A stretch of 44,937 bases of DNA, from contig PLZO01000034.1 of NCBI GenBank assembly GCA_003152165.1, forward strand, positions 66,264-111,200, written 5' to 3'. Source of the stretch: Chloroflexota bacterium. Its GTDB lineage: Bacteria > Chloroflexota > Limnocylindria > Limnocylindrales > CSP1-4. The position numbers and the translations under genes were made by a program. The notes beneath the pieces were generated by a model, which had not been told where the DNA came from, made no database searches, and saw nothing but the letters and a program-made list of their open reading frames with translations. Shown piece by piece: positions 15,497 to 24,500 of the stretch (position 1 is the first letter of the stretch; every line of letters begins with the position of its first letter).

Positions 15497-16225
15497 ATGC
15501 TCACCTATGCCTGGGCTGGCTATGGCAGCCTGCCCGCCTTCGCCGGCTACCCCTACCTGGTCACCCGGATCGGGGCGTGCGCGCTCCGTCATCTAACGGT
15601 CGTGCCGGCCGACTGGTCGCGCGATCGTCTTATCGAGCTCCTCCAGAAGCAAGCGGCATCCAACCAGATGTCGACCTGCCTGGTGCTAGGGCCGGCCGAT
15701 GCCATCTACGTCGACATCGACCGCGATCGCGTCGAAACCGAGGCGCCGGTTGCCTCAACAATCGTGCCGAGCGGGATGCCGGTGGTCGAGCGGATCTTCG
15801 TACCGGCGGACGTGCCGGAGACAGCGGAGATGATCGAACGGCGGCTCGAGCTTCGAACCTTCGCCGAACGCCAGCGTGGCACGGGCTACATCGTCGGCGA
15901 CAACCTCGAGGGCGGCCGGATCGCCTCGAGCGAGGACGTCGTCAGGCTGTCCGCTCGAGGAGCGGGCGACCCAGGACCCGGCCTCGGCGTGTGCCAGACC
16001 TGCGGTGAGTTAGCTGGTGACCTGTTGCAGACTGGCGAGCCGGGGACCCGCTACCCCGGGCCGCGGGTCATCCGGGTCGACTGCCGATGCGCGAACCACA
16101 ACCGCTGTGCCCGCTGCGGCGAGACGCTGGCAGACCGTCGGTTGAGTGCCTACTTCTGGGACGCTGCGAAACAAGGCGTCTGGTACGTCGCCGCGTACAG
16201 TGCGCTCAGCCATCGGTGTGCGTGA
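15497..16225 (+). CDS. Hypothetical protein with C-terminal zinc-ribbon-like Cys cluster
   Basis: The ATG at 15497 has AGGAG seven bases upstream. The N-terminal 140 residues form an unknown alpha/beta domain beginning YAWAGYGSLPAFAGYPYLV. The C-terminal 75 residues contain CQTCGE, then CRC, then NRCARCGE and a final His-Arg-Cys. That is enough Cys/His for two zinc ions in a double ribbon. It has no signal peptide or membrane span. A second zinc-ribbon protein gene follows 200 bp downstream on the same strand, so the pair may be one unit. I cannot assign a function. Confidence 0.65.
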   Translation: MLTYAWAGYGSLPAFAGYPYLVTRIGACALRHLTVVPADWSRDRLIELLQKQAASNQMSTCLVLGPADAIYVDIDRDRVETEAPVASTIVPSGMPVVERIFVPADVPETAEMIERRLELRTFAERQRGTGYIVGDNLEGGRIASSEDVVRLSARGAGDPGPGLGVCQTCGELAGDLLQTGEPGTRYPGPRVIRVDCRCANHNRCARCGETLADRRLSAYFWDAAKQGVWYVAAYSALSHRCA

Positions 16226-16421
16226 GCGAGCCGATCGGAGCCGACACTCGGACACGCATGCAGAGCTAGAGTTCACGTCGGTTGGCCACCCGTTCGGGAG
16301 GCAAATGCAGCCATTCGCAACCGAAGTCACGGACAGATACCGGGCGGCTGCGGCGCCACCCGAGATTGAGAACGGGCGCGGACGACTCGATCCGCACACT
16401 CGCAAATCCCAGGAGGTTGAC

Positions 16422-17272
16422 ATGGCCGATGGCGGGTATCAGCGAACTTGTACACGGTGCCAGCACACCTGGCTTGTCCCCTCGGACATCGCGGAAGAAC
16501 GGCCGAACGTCAAGTCGATCACCGGTCAGTTCGCATCGATGATCGGCGGCAGCGTCCAGGACCAGTTCGCCCTCCGCGCGCACTACCAACAGCTCGGGGC
16601 TGCCGCGAAGTGCCCCCAATGTGGCGCCACGTCCTTCACCCAGGCGAAGGCCCCCGAGTCCCCGACCTCGCCCGAGCCGCCGTCCGCGGTGCCTTCGAGC
16701 GCTCCTCAGGCGTCACCGGCGCCGGATGGCCAGCCCCCAATCTATGTCCTCAACCAGAAGCTGATCTCGCCGACGGGCGATCTTTGGATCGAAGACGGCC
16801 AGGGCAATCACGCCTTCGAAGTCGATGGCAAGCTCCTCAGCCTGCGTGGCACGCATGTCCTCAAGGACCTCGGCGGCCAGGCGCTCTACGAGATCTCGAA
16901 GTCGCTCGCGCCTCACGTGCACAAGACGATCGCCATCTCGAAGGGGGGCCAGACGGCGGCAACCGTCCAGGAGGCGATCTTTCACCTAGGGGGCGACAAG
17001 TTCAAGATCAGCCTCGCCGGCGGGCTGGAGTTGACGGTCCACGGCGACTGGATGAACCGCGAGTTTCAGGTCAGGACCAGGCTGGCCGGGTGGCCATCGT
17101 TGTGTCCCGAGCCTGGTTCAGCATCCACGACGCGTATGGAATCCAGATCACGCCCGGCTTCGAGGTGCCCCTCGCTCTGGCGATCGTCATCGCCCTCGAG
17201 CGCGTCGAAGCCCAGGAGCAGGGCGAGCAGTCACCGATTCAGAATCTGCTCGGTGGCCTCGGCCCGTTCTGA
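16422..17272 (+). pseudogene. Zinc-ribbon plus LURP-one-related (LOR/tubby-like) protein, frameshifted
   Basis: AGGAGG five bases before the ATG at 16422 marks a strong start. The N-terminus is a zinc ribbon: CTRCQHTW at residues 10-17 and CPQCGA about 65 residues in. A Pro/Ser linker leads to a LURP-one-like beta barrel: YVLNQKLISPTGDLWIED, YEISKSLAPHVHKTIAISKG, then FKISLAGGLELTVHGDWMNREFQV. At 17075/17076 the frame breaks. Restoring one G after AGG gives QVRDQAGRVAIVVSRAWFSI and continues to the stop at 17270 with the family's final helix (IAIVIALERVEAQEQ). Either a single base was lost recently or this is a sequence error, since the rest is well preserved. LOR proteins are soluble and often phospholipid-scramblase-like; the function in bacteria is unknown. 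Confidence 0.75.
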
Positions 17273-17316
17273 GCGAGGCGCCGGCTGGTGCCGGCGCCCG
17301 GTTGTGACGATCTGCT

Positions 17317-17329
17317 ACATTTGTGTACA
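17317..17329. promoter_or_regulatory. Putative antitoxin operator overlapping the Phd start codon
   Basis: TACATTTGTGTACA contains the palindrome TGTACA (17324-17329) and an imperfect inverted TACA...TGTA. TGTACA-core repeats are known operators for YefM/Phd-type antitoxins. Its overlap with the start codon of this Phd-like gene fits autorepression. Confidence 0.45.
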
Positions 17330-17601
17330 TGGATCGGACCGTTGGCATTGCCGAACTGCGTCAGAATCTGAGTCGCTATCTGCAGCGCGTGGCGGACGGG
17401 GAGCGGTTGCTCGTGACCGACCACAATCGACCGGTCGCGGAGCTTGGTCCTCCACCCAGCGTCGGCGCGGCCCTGGATCGACTGATCGCCGAGGGAAGGA
17501 TCATCCGCCCGATCCGTCGTGGGCTGCCAGCACCGCTGTCCATGGAAGCCGACCCCCACGCTCTGAGCCGCGCACTCGACGAGATCCGCGGCGAGCGCTG
17601 A
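17329..17601 (+). CDS. Phd/YefM family antitoxin
   Basis: The protein has the standard Phd fold: VGIAELRQNLSRYLQRVADGERLLVTDHNRPVAEL, in which the N-terminal 50 residues form the DNA-binding domain. A 40-residue acidic and Arg-rich tail would wrap the toxin. The ATG at 17329 is chosen because conserved sequence begins immediately; a GTG two codons earlier is possible. The PIN-domain toxin gene starts three bases after its stop, so the pair is an operon. Antitoxins of this kind neutralise the toxin and repress the operon together with it. Confidence 0.9.
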   Translation: MDRTVGIAELRQNLSRYLQRVADGERLLVTDHNRPVAELGPPPSVGAALDRLIAEGRIIRPIRRGLPAPLSMEADPHALSRALDEIRGER

Positions 17602-17604
17602 GGC

Positions 17605-18018
17605 GTGCCGCTGTTCTACGCGGATGCGTCGGCGCTCGTGAAGCTCGTGCGTGACGAACCGGAGAGCCACACACTCCGGACGTTCCTGGCCGACGCGGAC
17701 CTTGTGTCGTGCGAGCTCGCGCTGACCGAGATCCCGCGAGCGATCCGGCGCGCGGCCGCCTACGATCCTCGACTGGATCTTGACCGCCTGATGGCTCGTG
17801 CCGCTGAGGTCGTCGATGCGCTCGGACTGCTGCCGCTCGAGCGCGTTCTGCTCCTGGCGGCGGGCGCGCTGTCCGAGCCGGCGCTCCGAGCCCTGGACGC
17901 GATCCATGTCGCCGGGGCGGTCGACCTCGGGCCCCTCGACGGCTTCGTCACCTACGACGAGCGGCAAGCCGCGGCGGCTCGCTTGGCCGGACTGCGCACG
18001 ATGTCGCCCGGCGCCTGA
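17605..18018 (+). CDS. vapC: VapC-like PIN-domain toxin
   Basis: This is a 137-aa PIN-domain ribonuclease. The conserved acidic residues are visible: LFYADASALVKL (first Asp), the CELALTEIPRAIRR segment (Glu), ALDAIHVAGA (Asp), and FVTYDERQAAAA (final Asp/Glu). VapC toxins cleave tRNA or rRNA and slow translation when their antitoxin is degraded. It begins with GTG three bases after the Phd-like antitoxin stop. The pairing of a Phd antitoxin with a PIN toxin is common. It appears complete and unmutated. Confidence 0.9.
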   Translation: MPLFYADASALVKLVRDEPESHTLRTFLADADLVSCELALTEIPRAIRRAAAYDPRLDLDRLMARAAEVVDALGLLPLERVLLLAAGALSEPALRALDAIHVAGAVDLGPLDGFVTYDERQAAAARLAGLRTMSPGA

Positions 18019-18217
18019 GGCGTCGTCCGGCACTGAGGGATTCGTGCCGACGAGTTCGCCGACGGGTTCCTGCACCAGGGGGATCAGCCAGGCCTGGGCG
18101 TCGACATCGATGACGCGGCCGCGTCCGCATACCCGTATGCGGCTACGTACCTGCCGGTGAACCGCCTCCTTGATGGCACGGTTCATGACTGGTGAAGGTC
18201 GGGTGGACCCGGTACGG

Positions 18218-19378
18218 CTAACCTCTCGCGGCTGAGCCTCGTGCCAGCTCCACGTAGCTCCGGGCCACCTGCTCGTCAATCACGCGCGGCACCGGGACGA
18301 CGCACGACTCCCGCCCGACCGACCCGTTCGCGACCGCCTCGAGGGAGCGCGCCTGGAGACTGAAGCCCAGGTCCATCGACTCGATCGAGTTGCCGAGCGG
18401 GCGCGGGCCGGCCAGGTTGACCATGTGGCCCTCGCCCAGGAGGTGGAACTTCCGCCCATCGGCGAGTTGGACCGTCGTGATCCCTTCGTCCCCGGAGTGC
18501 CCAGTGACGCCCGCGTCGGCGAGCAGGTCCTCGACGTCGATCTCCCGGGGGAAGTGGCCGGCGTTGGCCATCACGACGTCGTCGGCCAGGAGCGCCAGGT
18601 CGCGAGCAGTGATCACTCGCTGGGCGCCGGTTACGGTGATGATGATCTGGGCGCTCGCCAGCGCCTCGTCGCGGTCCGGCACGGTGAACCCGTCGAACAT
18701 CGCCTCGAGCCGGGCGACGGGGTCGATCTCGACCACGGACACGATCGCGTGGTTGTTCCGGAAGTTGAGGGCGACGCCCTTGCCACAGGCGCCGTAGCCG
18801 AAGACGGTCACCCGCCGGCCATTCGTGGCCCGGTTGCTGATCCGCAGGAACGACTCGACGACGCTCTGGCCAACGGAGTGTTTGTTCTCGGCGAACTGCT
18901 TGATCGGGCTGTCGTTGATCACCAGGACCGGCTTGGCGATCTGGTCGCGCAGCGCGGCCAGGCGCATCCGGCCGGACGTCGTCTCCTCGGTCCCCCCAAG
19001 CAGGCGCTCGTACGGGTGGTCGAGGTAGCGGACGAACAGGTCGCCGCCGTTGTCGAGGAGGAGATGCGGCTCGGCGGCGAGGACCTCATCGAGGTGGCCG
19101 GCACGCTCTACAGGGTCCCGCGTCGGCCCGCCGAACACGGTCACGCCGCGCTCGCGGAGGTAGCTGACGGCGCTCGGCTGGGTCGAGTTGAGGTTGCCGG
19201 TCGAGACGACGTCCGCGCCGCCGGCCTGGAGGGTCAGCAACAGCGCCACGGTCTTCGGCTCGAGGTGGATCCCGGTCCCGATCGTCATCCCGGCCAACGG
19301 CTGGGTCCGCTCGAACTCGGCGCTGATCTCGTTGAGCATCCGGCAGCTGCTGCGGACCCACTCGATTCGATACGTCAC
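18218..19378 (-). CDS. Divergent S-adenosylhomocysteinase (AHCY)-like protein
   Basis: The GTG at 19378 has AAGGAG five bases upstream and is the preferred start; an ATG 25 codons earlier is possible. The 386-aa protein follows the AHCY plan: HLEPKTVALLLTL, NLNSTQ, LLLDNGGDL, GGTEETTSGRMRL, then NDSPIKQFAENKHSVGQSV with the conserved Asn-Asp-Ser/Lys/Asn, and the NAD-binding GYGACGKGVA. It probably uses NAD+ to hydrolyse S-adenosylhomocysteine or a related thioether nucleoside. It differs from canonical AHCY in wording throughout and lacks the C-terminal Lys-Tyr tail that completes the partner subunit's cofactor site. It may therefore have a different substrate. It lies between two toxin-antitoxin-like pairs and has no methyl-cycle neighbours. 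Confidence 0.85.
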   Translation of the reverse strand: MTYRIEWVRSSCRMLNEISAEFERTQPLAGMTIGTGIHLEPKTVALLLTLQAGGADVVSTGNLNSTQPSAVSYLRERGVTVFGGPTRDPVERAGHLDEVLAAEPHLLLDNGGDLFVRYLDHPYERLLGGTEETTSGRMRLAALRDQIAKPVLVINDSPIKQFAENKHSVGQSVVESFLRISNRATNGRRVTVFGYGACGKGVALNFRNNHAIVSVVEIDPVARLEAMFDGFTVPDRDEALASAQIIITVTGAQRVITARDLALLADDVVMANAGHFPREIDVEDLLADAGVTGHSGDEGITTVQLADGRKFHLLGEGHMVNLAGPRPLGNSIESMDLGFSLQARSLEAVANGSVGRESCVVPVPRVIDEQVARSYVELARGSAARG

Positions 19379-19479
19379 GGGCGCTCCTTCGGCGGTGTCG
19401 GTGATGTCGCGAGCTACGAGGATGATCCGAGGGGGTTGGGTCAGGAAGTCCACTCGGGTCGGCCAGTCAGGCCCCCTTA

Positions 19480-19507
19480 TTGACGTGTGCCGTCTGTGCA
19501 GTATCGT
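19480..19507 (+). promoter_or_regulatory. Candidate sigma-70-type promoter for the HTH/157-aa gene pair
   Basis: TTGACG at 19480-19485 and TATCGT at 19502-19507 are separated by 16 bp and lie 27 bp before the start codon. The -35 is near consensus; the -10 is only four of six. Confidence 0.35.
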
Positions 19508-19533
19508 ACTTCACAGAGCAGGAGCAGCACAGA

Positions 19534-19812
19534 ATGCATACAAAGAACTTCATCTCGCCCGCCGACGTTGCCGAGGAGCTCGACGTCAGCAGCGCCACCG
19601 TGCTCCGATTGATCCACGCCGGCGCATTGCCGGCAATCCGTGTCTCAGAACGGATCTATCGGATCCCGATCGCGAGCTTCGAGATGTACAAGGCGGGGAC
19701 CCTTCGAGGGCAACCGGCCATCCGGCTTCGGCGTGTAGCAGCGCAGCCGCGACTCGGTGAGGGTGAGGACCTGCCAGAGCCGACCCGGGTGGCTGCCAGC
19801 ACCAGTCGCTGA
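19534..19812 (+). CDS. Excisionase/MerR-type HTH DNA-binding protein
   Basis: The 92-aa protein begins with a short winged-HTH of the excisionase (helix_turn_helix_17-like) type: ISPADVAEELDVSSATVLRL, IHAGALPAIRVSERIYRIPI, then ASFEMYKAG. The last 35 residues are a basic, probably disordered tail. AGGAG lies about 10 bases before the ATG at 19534. Its stop overlaps the start of the next gene by one base (TGATG), so the two are co-translated. It probably binds its own promoter. An antitoxin role is plausible because of the tight pairing, but is inference. Confidence 0.78.
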   Translation: MHTKNFISPADVAEELDVSSATVLRLIHAGALPAIRVSERIYRIPIASFEMYKAGTLRGQPAIRLRRVAAQPRLGEGEDLPEPTRVAASTSR

Positions 19813-20285
19813 TGGCGACGGTCCCCGAACTCAAGGACCACCTTGCTACGCTCGCGGTGATCCTGTGGAACTACGGCGCCATGTTTCCCATGCCCGCGCT
19901 CGACCAGTACGAGGACACCGGCAACCTCGGGTTCTCGTTCTCAGCGGATCTCCCAGGCTCCGATCGCCCCGCGCCCGCGACGATCAAGCTGTCGGAGATC
20001 TGGGTGCCGGGCAGCGCACCCGATTCGTTCGATCGGACGGAGTACGAGTACGACTTCGTCGAGCACCCCAGGAATCGCCGGCGTGCATTCCACTCGACCC
20101 AGCGTGAGTTCTACGCTCGGCAGTTCGGCGTTCTGGTCCACGAGCACTGCGAGGAGATCCTCGGAGCGCCCGCGTGCGGCCACTACTACGGCCTGCCGAT
20201 GACGGCCTACGAAGCGATCGATCGGTTTACGGCCATCTGGGGCCAACCCGGACCGCTCGGCTGCGCGCAGCTCCGCTGCATGTAG
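19812..20285 (+). CDS. Hypothetical protein (157 aa), coupled to the HTH gene
   Basis: I do not recognise a named family. The ATG at 19812 overlaps the HTH stop. The protein is soluble, with an N-terminal helix (LKDHLATLAVILWNYGAMF), a beta-rich middle (TGNLGFSFSADL, ATIKLSEIWVPG), and a very polar central motif, EYDFVEHPRNRRRAFH. It ends with FGVLVHEHCEE, a Cys-x-HYYGLP segment, and a Cys close to the C-terminus. Clustered His, Glu and Arg could form a catalytic or metal site. Small, tightly coupled to a DNA-binding protein and standing alone, it fits the layout of a toxin-antitoxin pair. Confidence 0.65.
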   Translation: MATVPELKDHLATLAVILWNYGAMFPMPALDQYEDTGNLGFSFSADLPGSDRPAPATIKLSEIWVPGSAPDSFDRTEYEYDFVEHPRNRRRAFHSTQREFYARQFGVLVHEHCEEILGAPACGHYYGLPMTAYEAIDRFTAIWGQPGPLGCAQLRCM

Positions 20286-20309
20286 CGCCTTCGTCTATCG
20301 TCTGCAGGC

Positions 20310-21326
20310 ATGGGACTCGGGTTCGGACTCCTCAGCGCGCAGCTTCGCCCTGGCGAAACCGACTGGACCCGGGCTTACGACGAAACGATCCGCCTGGCGG
20401 TCGAGGCTGAGCGGCTCGGCTTCACGTCCGTCTGGACGACGGAGCACCACTTCGTCGATGACGGGTACATGCCCTCGCTCCTCATCGTCGGCGCGGCGCT
20501 CGCCCAGGCGACGTCGCGGATCGAGCTCGGCACGGGCGTGATCCTCGCCCCGCTGTACCACCCGCTGCGCCTCGCGGAGGATGCGGCGACCGTCCAGCTG
20601 CTGAGCCATGGCCGGTTGACCCTCGGCCTCGGGCTTGGTTGGAACGAGGTCGAGTTCGTCGGGCTCGGCGCCGACGCGCGCCGTCGTGGCGCGGCCATGG
20701 AGGAGATCCTCCGGATCCTGCCGCAGGCCTGGACCGGCGAGCCCTTCACCCACCACGGCGCGGTCTACGACCTCCCGACCCTCGCCGTCCGGCCGGCGCC
20801 ATCGACCCGGATCCCGATCCTCGTCGGTGGCGGCGCCGAGCCGGCGATCCGACGCGCTGCCCGTCTCGCCGATGGGGTCTTCCTGAGCACGCCGGCCGCG
20901 AAGTTCGTCGAGCAGGTCCACTGGGTGCTCGACGAGTGCGAGCGCATCGGCCGTGACCCCTCGAGCTTCCGATTCATCCACTATTCAGTGCTCCTGGCCG
21001 GGGTATCGCGGGCCGAGGCGCTCGCCCGGTATCGGGATGTCATGTGGGCGATGCAGTGGAAGTACTCGGACATGGGAGCCTCAGCGACCCGGCCCTTGCC
21101 GGCCGTGACGCCGCCGCGCTTCGATCGCCCGGATGAGGCGCTGGTGACGGGCCGGGCGACCTATGCCGGGACCCCCGACGAGCTCGTTGAGGCCCTGCTC
21201 GATCTGCGAGCGCAGGCCGGCGTGCCCGTCGAGTTCGCAGCTCGGAGCCACTTCCCGCTCCTCGACTACGAGGCGCAGGTCGATCTCATGCAGCAGCTCG
21301 CCGAGGGCGTCGCGCCCCACGTCTGA
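20310..21326 (+). CDS. Luciferase-like (LLM class) F420/FMN-dependent oxidoreductase
   Basis: This is a 338-aa TIM-barrel flavin- or F420-dependent oxidoreductase. Family segments are VEAERLGFTSVWTTEHHFVDDG, ATSRIELGTGVILAPLYHPLRLAEDAATV, GRLTLGLGLGWNEVEF and IPILVGGGAEPAIRRAARLADG. TEHH is the usual active-site His pair. The substrate cannot be read from sequence; such enzymes act on alkanes, sulfonates, cofactors or xenobiotics. It follows the HTH/157-aa pair by 24 bp and converges on the large cyclase gene. The start ATG at 20310 has no strong ribosome-binding site, so it could be translated by readthrough from upstream. Confidence 0.9.
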   Translation: MGLGFGLLSAQLRPGETDWTRAYDETIRLAVEAERLGFTSVWTTEHHFVDDGYMPSLLIVGAALAQATSRIELGTGVILAPLYHPLRLAEDAATVQLLSHGRLTLGLGLGWNEVEFVGLGADARRRGAAMEEILRILPQAWTGEPFTHHGAVYDLPTLAVRPAPSTRIPILVGGGAEPAIRRAARLADGVFLSTPAAKFVEQVHWVLDECERIGRDPSSFRFIHYSVLLAGVSRAEALARYRDVMWAMQWKYSDMGASATRPLPAVTPPRFDRPDEALVTGRATYAGTPDELVEALLDLRAQAGVPVEFAARSHFPLLDYEAQVDLMQQLAEGVAPHV

Positions 21327-21510
21327 GCCGAGTTTCCGCAAGAGCATTCGGCCGGCTGGCACAGTGCCCGGACCACCCCCAATTGCCGGAGGGTCGACCT
21401 CGACTGACGCTCGGCCACGCATACCCACGCGGCCTTACGTTCGGTCAGCCCGCGTGTAACAGGCCACCTGGCACTGGCGGCGTCGGCTCTTTATCGGCCG
21501 CGGAGGGCCT

Positions 21511-24500
21511 TCAGACGGTCGACGGGTCCCGTGCTCGCGCTGGCTCGGGAGTCGGCGCCGACGCCTGTCGTTCTATCGCTGCATCGAGTCGGGCGAGGAA
21601 CGGTTTCGCCCCGAGCCGGACGAAGATCTCGCGGGCCGAATCGGCCGCGCTGCGAACCTCAGGATCGGCCGGATCGAGCAGGGTCGCCATGTCGATCCCG
21701 CACAGCGCCTCGTCCCAGGCGAGCCCGAGATCGCGCCAGGCCCGCAGCGCCTCGCGATAGAGGGGGAGCGCCTCGGCAGGGCGGCCATCGAGCGCTGCGA
21801 TCCCGGCCCGGATCGTGCGCCGGTCGGCTTCATTTGCCGGGCCGTGGACCCCCAACGCATCGAGCTGCGCGAGGTCGTCCCGCGCCCCGGCTCCATTGCC
21901 CATCCAGAGCGCCGCGCGGGCCGCCCGTGGCGCGAGGTAGGGAACGAGACCGTCGACTTGCCCAGCAGCCTGTTGCCACTGCCTTCGAGCCTCACCGAGA
22001 TCCCCGCTCGCGAAGGCCGCTTCCGCGGCGGCGTTGGCCACGTTCGAAGCGATCTGGGGGTCTTCCGTGTTGCTGACAAGGCGCGACGCCTCGTCGAATT
22101 GAGCCTCAACTGGCTCGCCCCGAAATGCGCCGATGGAATACATGGCGAAGAGGAGCCCGGACCGATCCACGGGCTCCCAATCGTCCTCGAGCGCGGCCTC
22201 GAGTTCGATGAGCACTGCCGCCCAGTCGCCCGTCCGAATTCCGGTTACAGCGCTCTTGCCTAAGAGGAGCGCGACGAATTGCCGCAACCCGAGCCGGCGA
22301 GCAAGCACGAGACCTGCGCGCGAGGTCTCGTAGGCAGCCCTGGGGTCTCGGTCGCCATCGATGTAGACGATGTTGTTGATCGCCCGTAGGACGGTGAGCC
22401 AAAGGCCGAGAGTCTCGGCAAAGTCTCGGCCCGTCTTGATCACGCCCACTCCCTCCACGGCACGACCGAGACCACCCAAGGCGGTCCCTTTCGTAACCAG
22501 CGTGTCGGCGATGATCGGCCTTAGGTCAGCCCGTTCGGCCGCCGCGAGAACGCCGTCGGCGGCCTCGACCGCCCGGGCGCTCTCCCCGCGAAGCATTAAG
22601 GCGCGTGCGAGTTGGGCCCCGAGATCGACCTGCGCAGGGTCGGGCGCGAGGTCGGCGAACTCCTGCGCAGCCGGTTCGAGCAGGGCAATCGCATCGGCCG
22701 TTTCATACGCATTCATGAGTGCCCGGCCGAGGGCGGCCGTCGCACTCGCGATTGCCGGACGATCCCCGAACTCTCGTCTCGCGGCGATCGCGCGCCGCAG
22801 GTGAGCCTCGGCGGTTTCGTGGCGGCCGACCGAGGAAGCCGTCTCCCCGGCCCGCTCGAGGAACTCCGCAACCTCAACGGGATTCGTCGTCACGTCCAGG
22901 GCTTGTTCGTAGAACGCCTGGGCCTGCTGATGGGAGCCCAGCTCTGCGGCGCGCCCCGCGGCGGCCCGCAGGGCGATCCGAGCCTGGGTAGCCAGGGCAT
23001 CGGCCTCTGGTCCCTCGGCCGCGTTCGCCTGTGCTGCGAGATAGTGCCCGGCGAGGCCCCCAGCGACCTCGTCCGTCTCGAGGCTTTCGAAGAACCGGGC
23101 CGCGGCGAGATGGCGGACCTTGCGATCCTTCTTCGCCAGTGTGTTGTATGCGACTTCGCGGATCAAAGCCTGGACGAAGGCATATTGGCCGCGCTCCGGT
23201 GAGCGTGGATCGGTCTCCAGGGTGAGCAGCTCGCGGCGGACAAGCGCGCGCAACCGGGGCTCGAGCTCCGACTCGGCGATCCCCGACACCGCAGTGAGGC
23301 CGGCGAGGGTGAAGCTCTGGCCGAGGACTGCGGCGTCGGAAACGAGGACACGGTCGGCGGGATCGAGCCCATCGAGCCGGGATGCGATCAGGGCGGTGAG
23401 CGTCTCGGGGACAGCAAGGTTCGTCAGGTCACCGACCGGGATGTAGCGATCTCCTTCGATCGCGAGCTTCCCGTCAGCCAGGAGCATCCGGACGGTCTCG
23501 ACGGCATACAGGGGCATCCCGTCGGCCCGCTCGACGATCGCCCTAACGGCGGAAGCCGGGAGTCCTGGCACGAGCCCCGCCAGGAGCTCGTGCATCGCGA
23601 GCTCGGATAGGGGCTCAAGGTAGAGCGAGACGAAGTTGCGCTTGCCGGCGCCCCAGTCCGGGCGCTTCTCGAGGAGCTCGGGGCGCGACAACGTCACGAC
23701 GAAGATCGGGACGTTCCGGCTCCACTCGAGAAGGTGATCGACGAAGTCGAGCAGACCGCTGTCGGCGTAGTGGAAGTCCTCGAAGACCATCGTCACGGTG
23801 CCCTGCTCGGCGATCCGTTCGAAGAACGTCCGCCACGCCCCGAAGAGCTGCTCGGTTCCTCCGCTCGCGGTCTCGATCCCGAGCAGGGTGAGTAGAGCCG
23901 GCTCGATCCAGCGCCGCTCGTCGGGATCGGGCACCCAGCGGGTCACGGTCTCCGCGATCTTCGCTCGTGTCGTCGACTCGTCGTCGGTCTCGAGCAGGCC
24001 CGCCCGCCGACGGACCATCTCGCCGAGCGCCCAGAAACTGATCCCCTCGCCATAGGCGGGGGAGCGCCCGGCGTGCCAGTACGTCGTCTCGACAACGCCG
24101 TCGGTGTACTTGGAGAACTCCCAGGCGAGGCGGCTCTTGCCGATCCCGGCAGGGCCGATGACCGACACGAGCCGGGCCCGTCGGTCTCGGCTCGTCGCGT
24201 GGAACAGGTCCTTGAGCATCCGAAGCTCGTCATCGCGACCGACGAACGGTGCCTCGAGGGTCTCGGCGCGGTTGCGCCCACCGAGCTGAGCGATGACCCG
24301 CAGCGCACGCCAGGCTGGGACCGGGCTCGTCTTGCCCTTAAGGGTCTGCTCGCCGGCCTGTTCGAACGCGATCGCCTTGCTGGTTGCCCGTTGGGTGGCC
24401 TCGCCGGCGAGGACGGTCCCGGGCTGGGCGACGGATTGGAGCCGGCTGGCCGTGTTGACGAGGTCGCCGGCGACCATCCCCTGGTTCGTCGCCCCGAGCG

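Noticed and set aside
17070-17080. Programmed ribosomal frameshift in the LURP-one-like gene
   Set aside because: The site has no slippery heptamer, and one added base is enough to restore the frame, so mutation or sequence error is simpler.
18425-19483. A 352-aa plus-strand frame opposite the AHCY-like gene
   Set aside because: Antisense shadow: Arg/Val/Asp-rich with no start signal, while the minus strand has clear AHCY segments.
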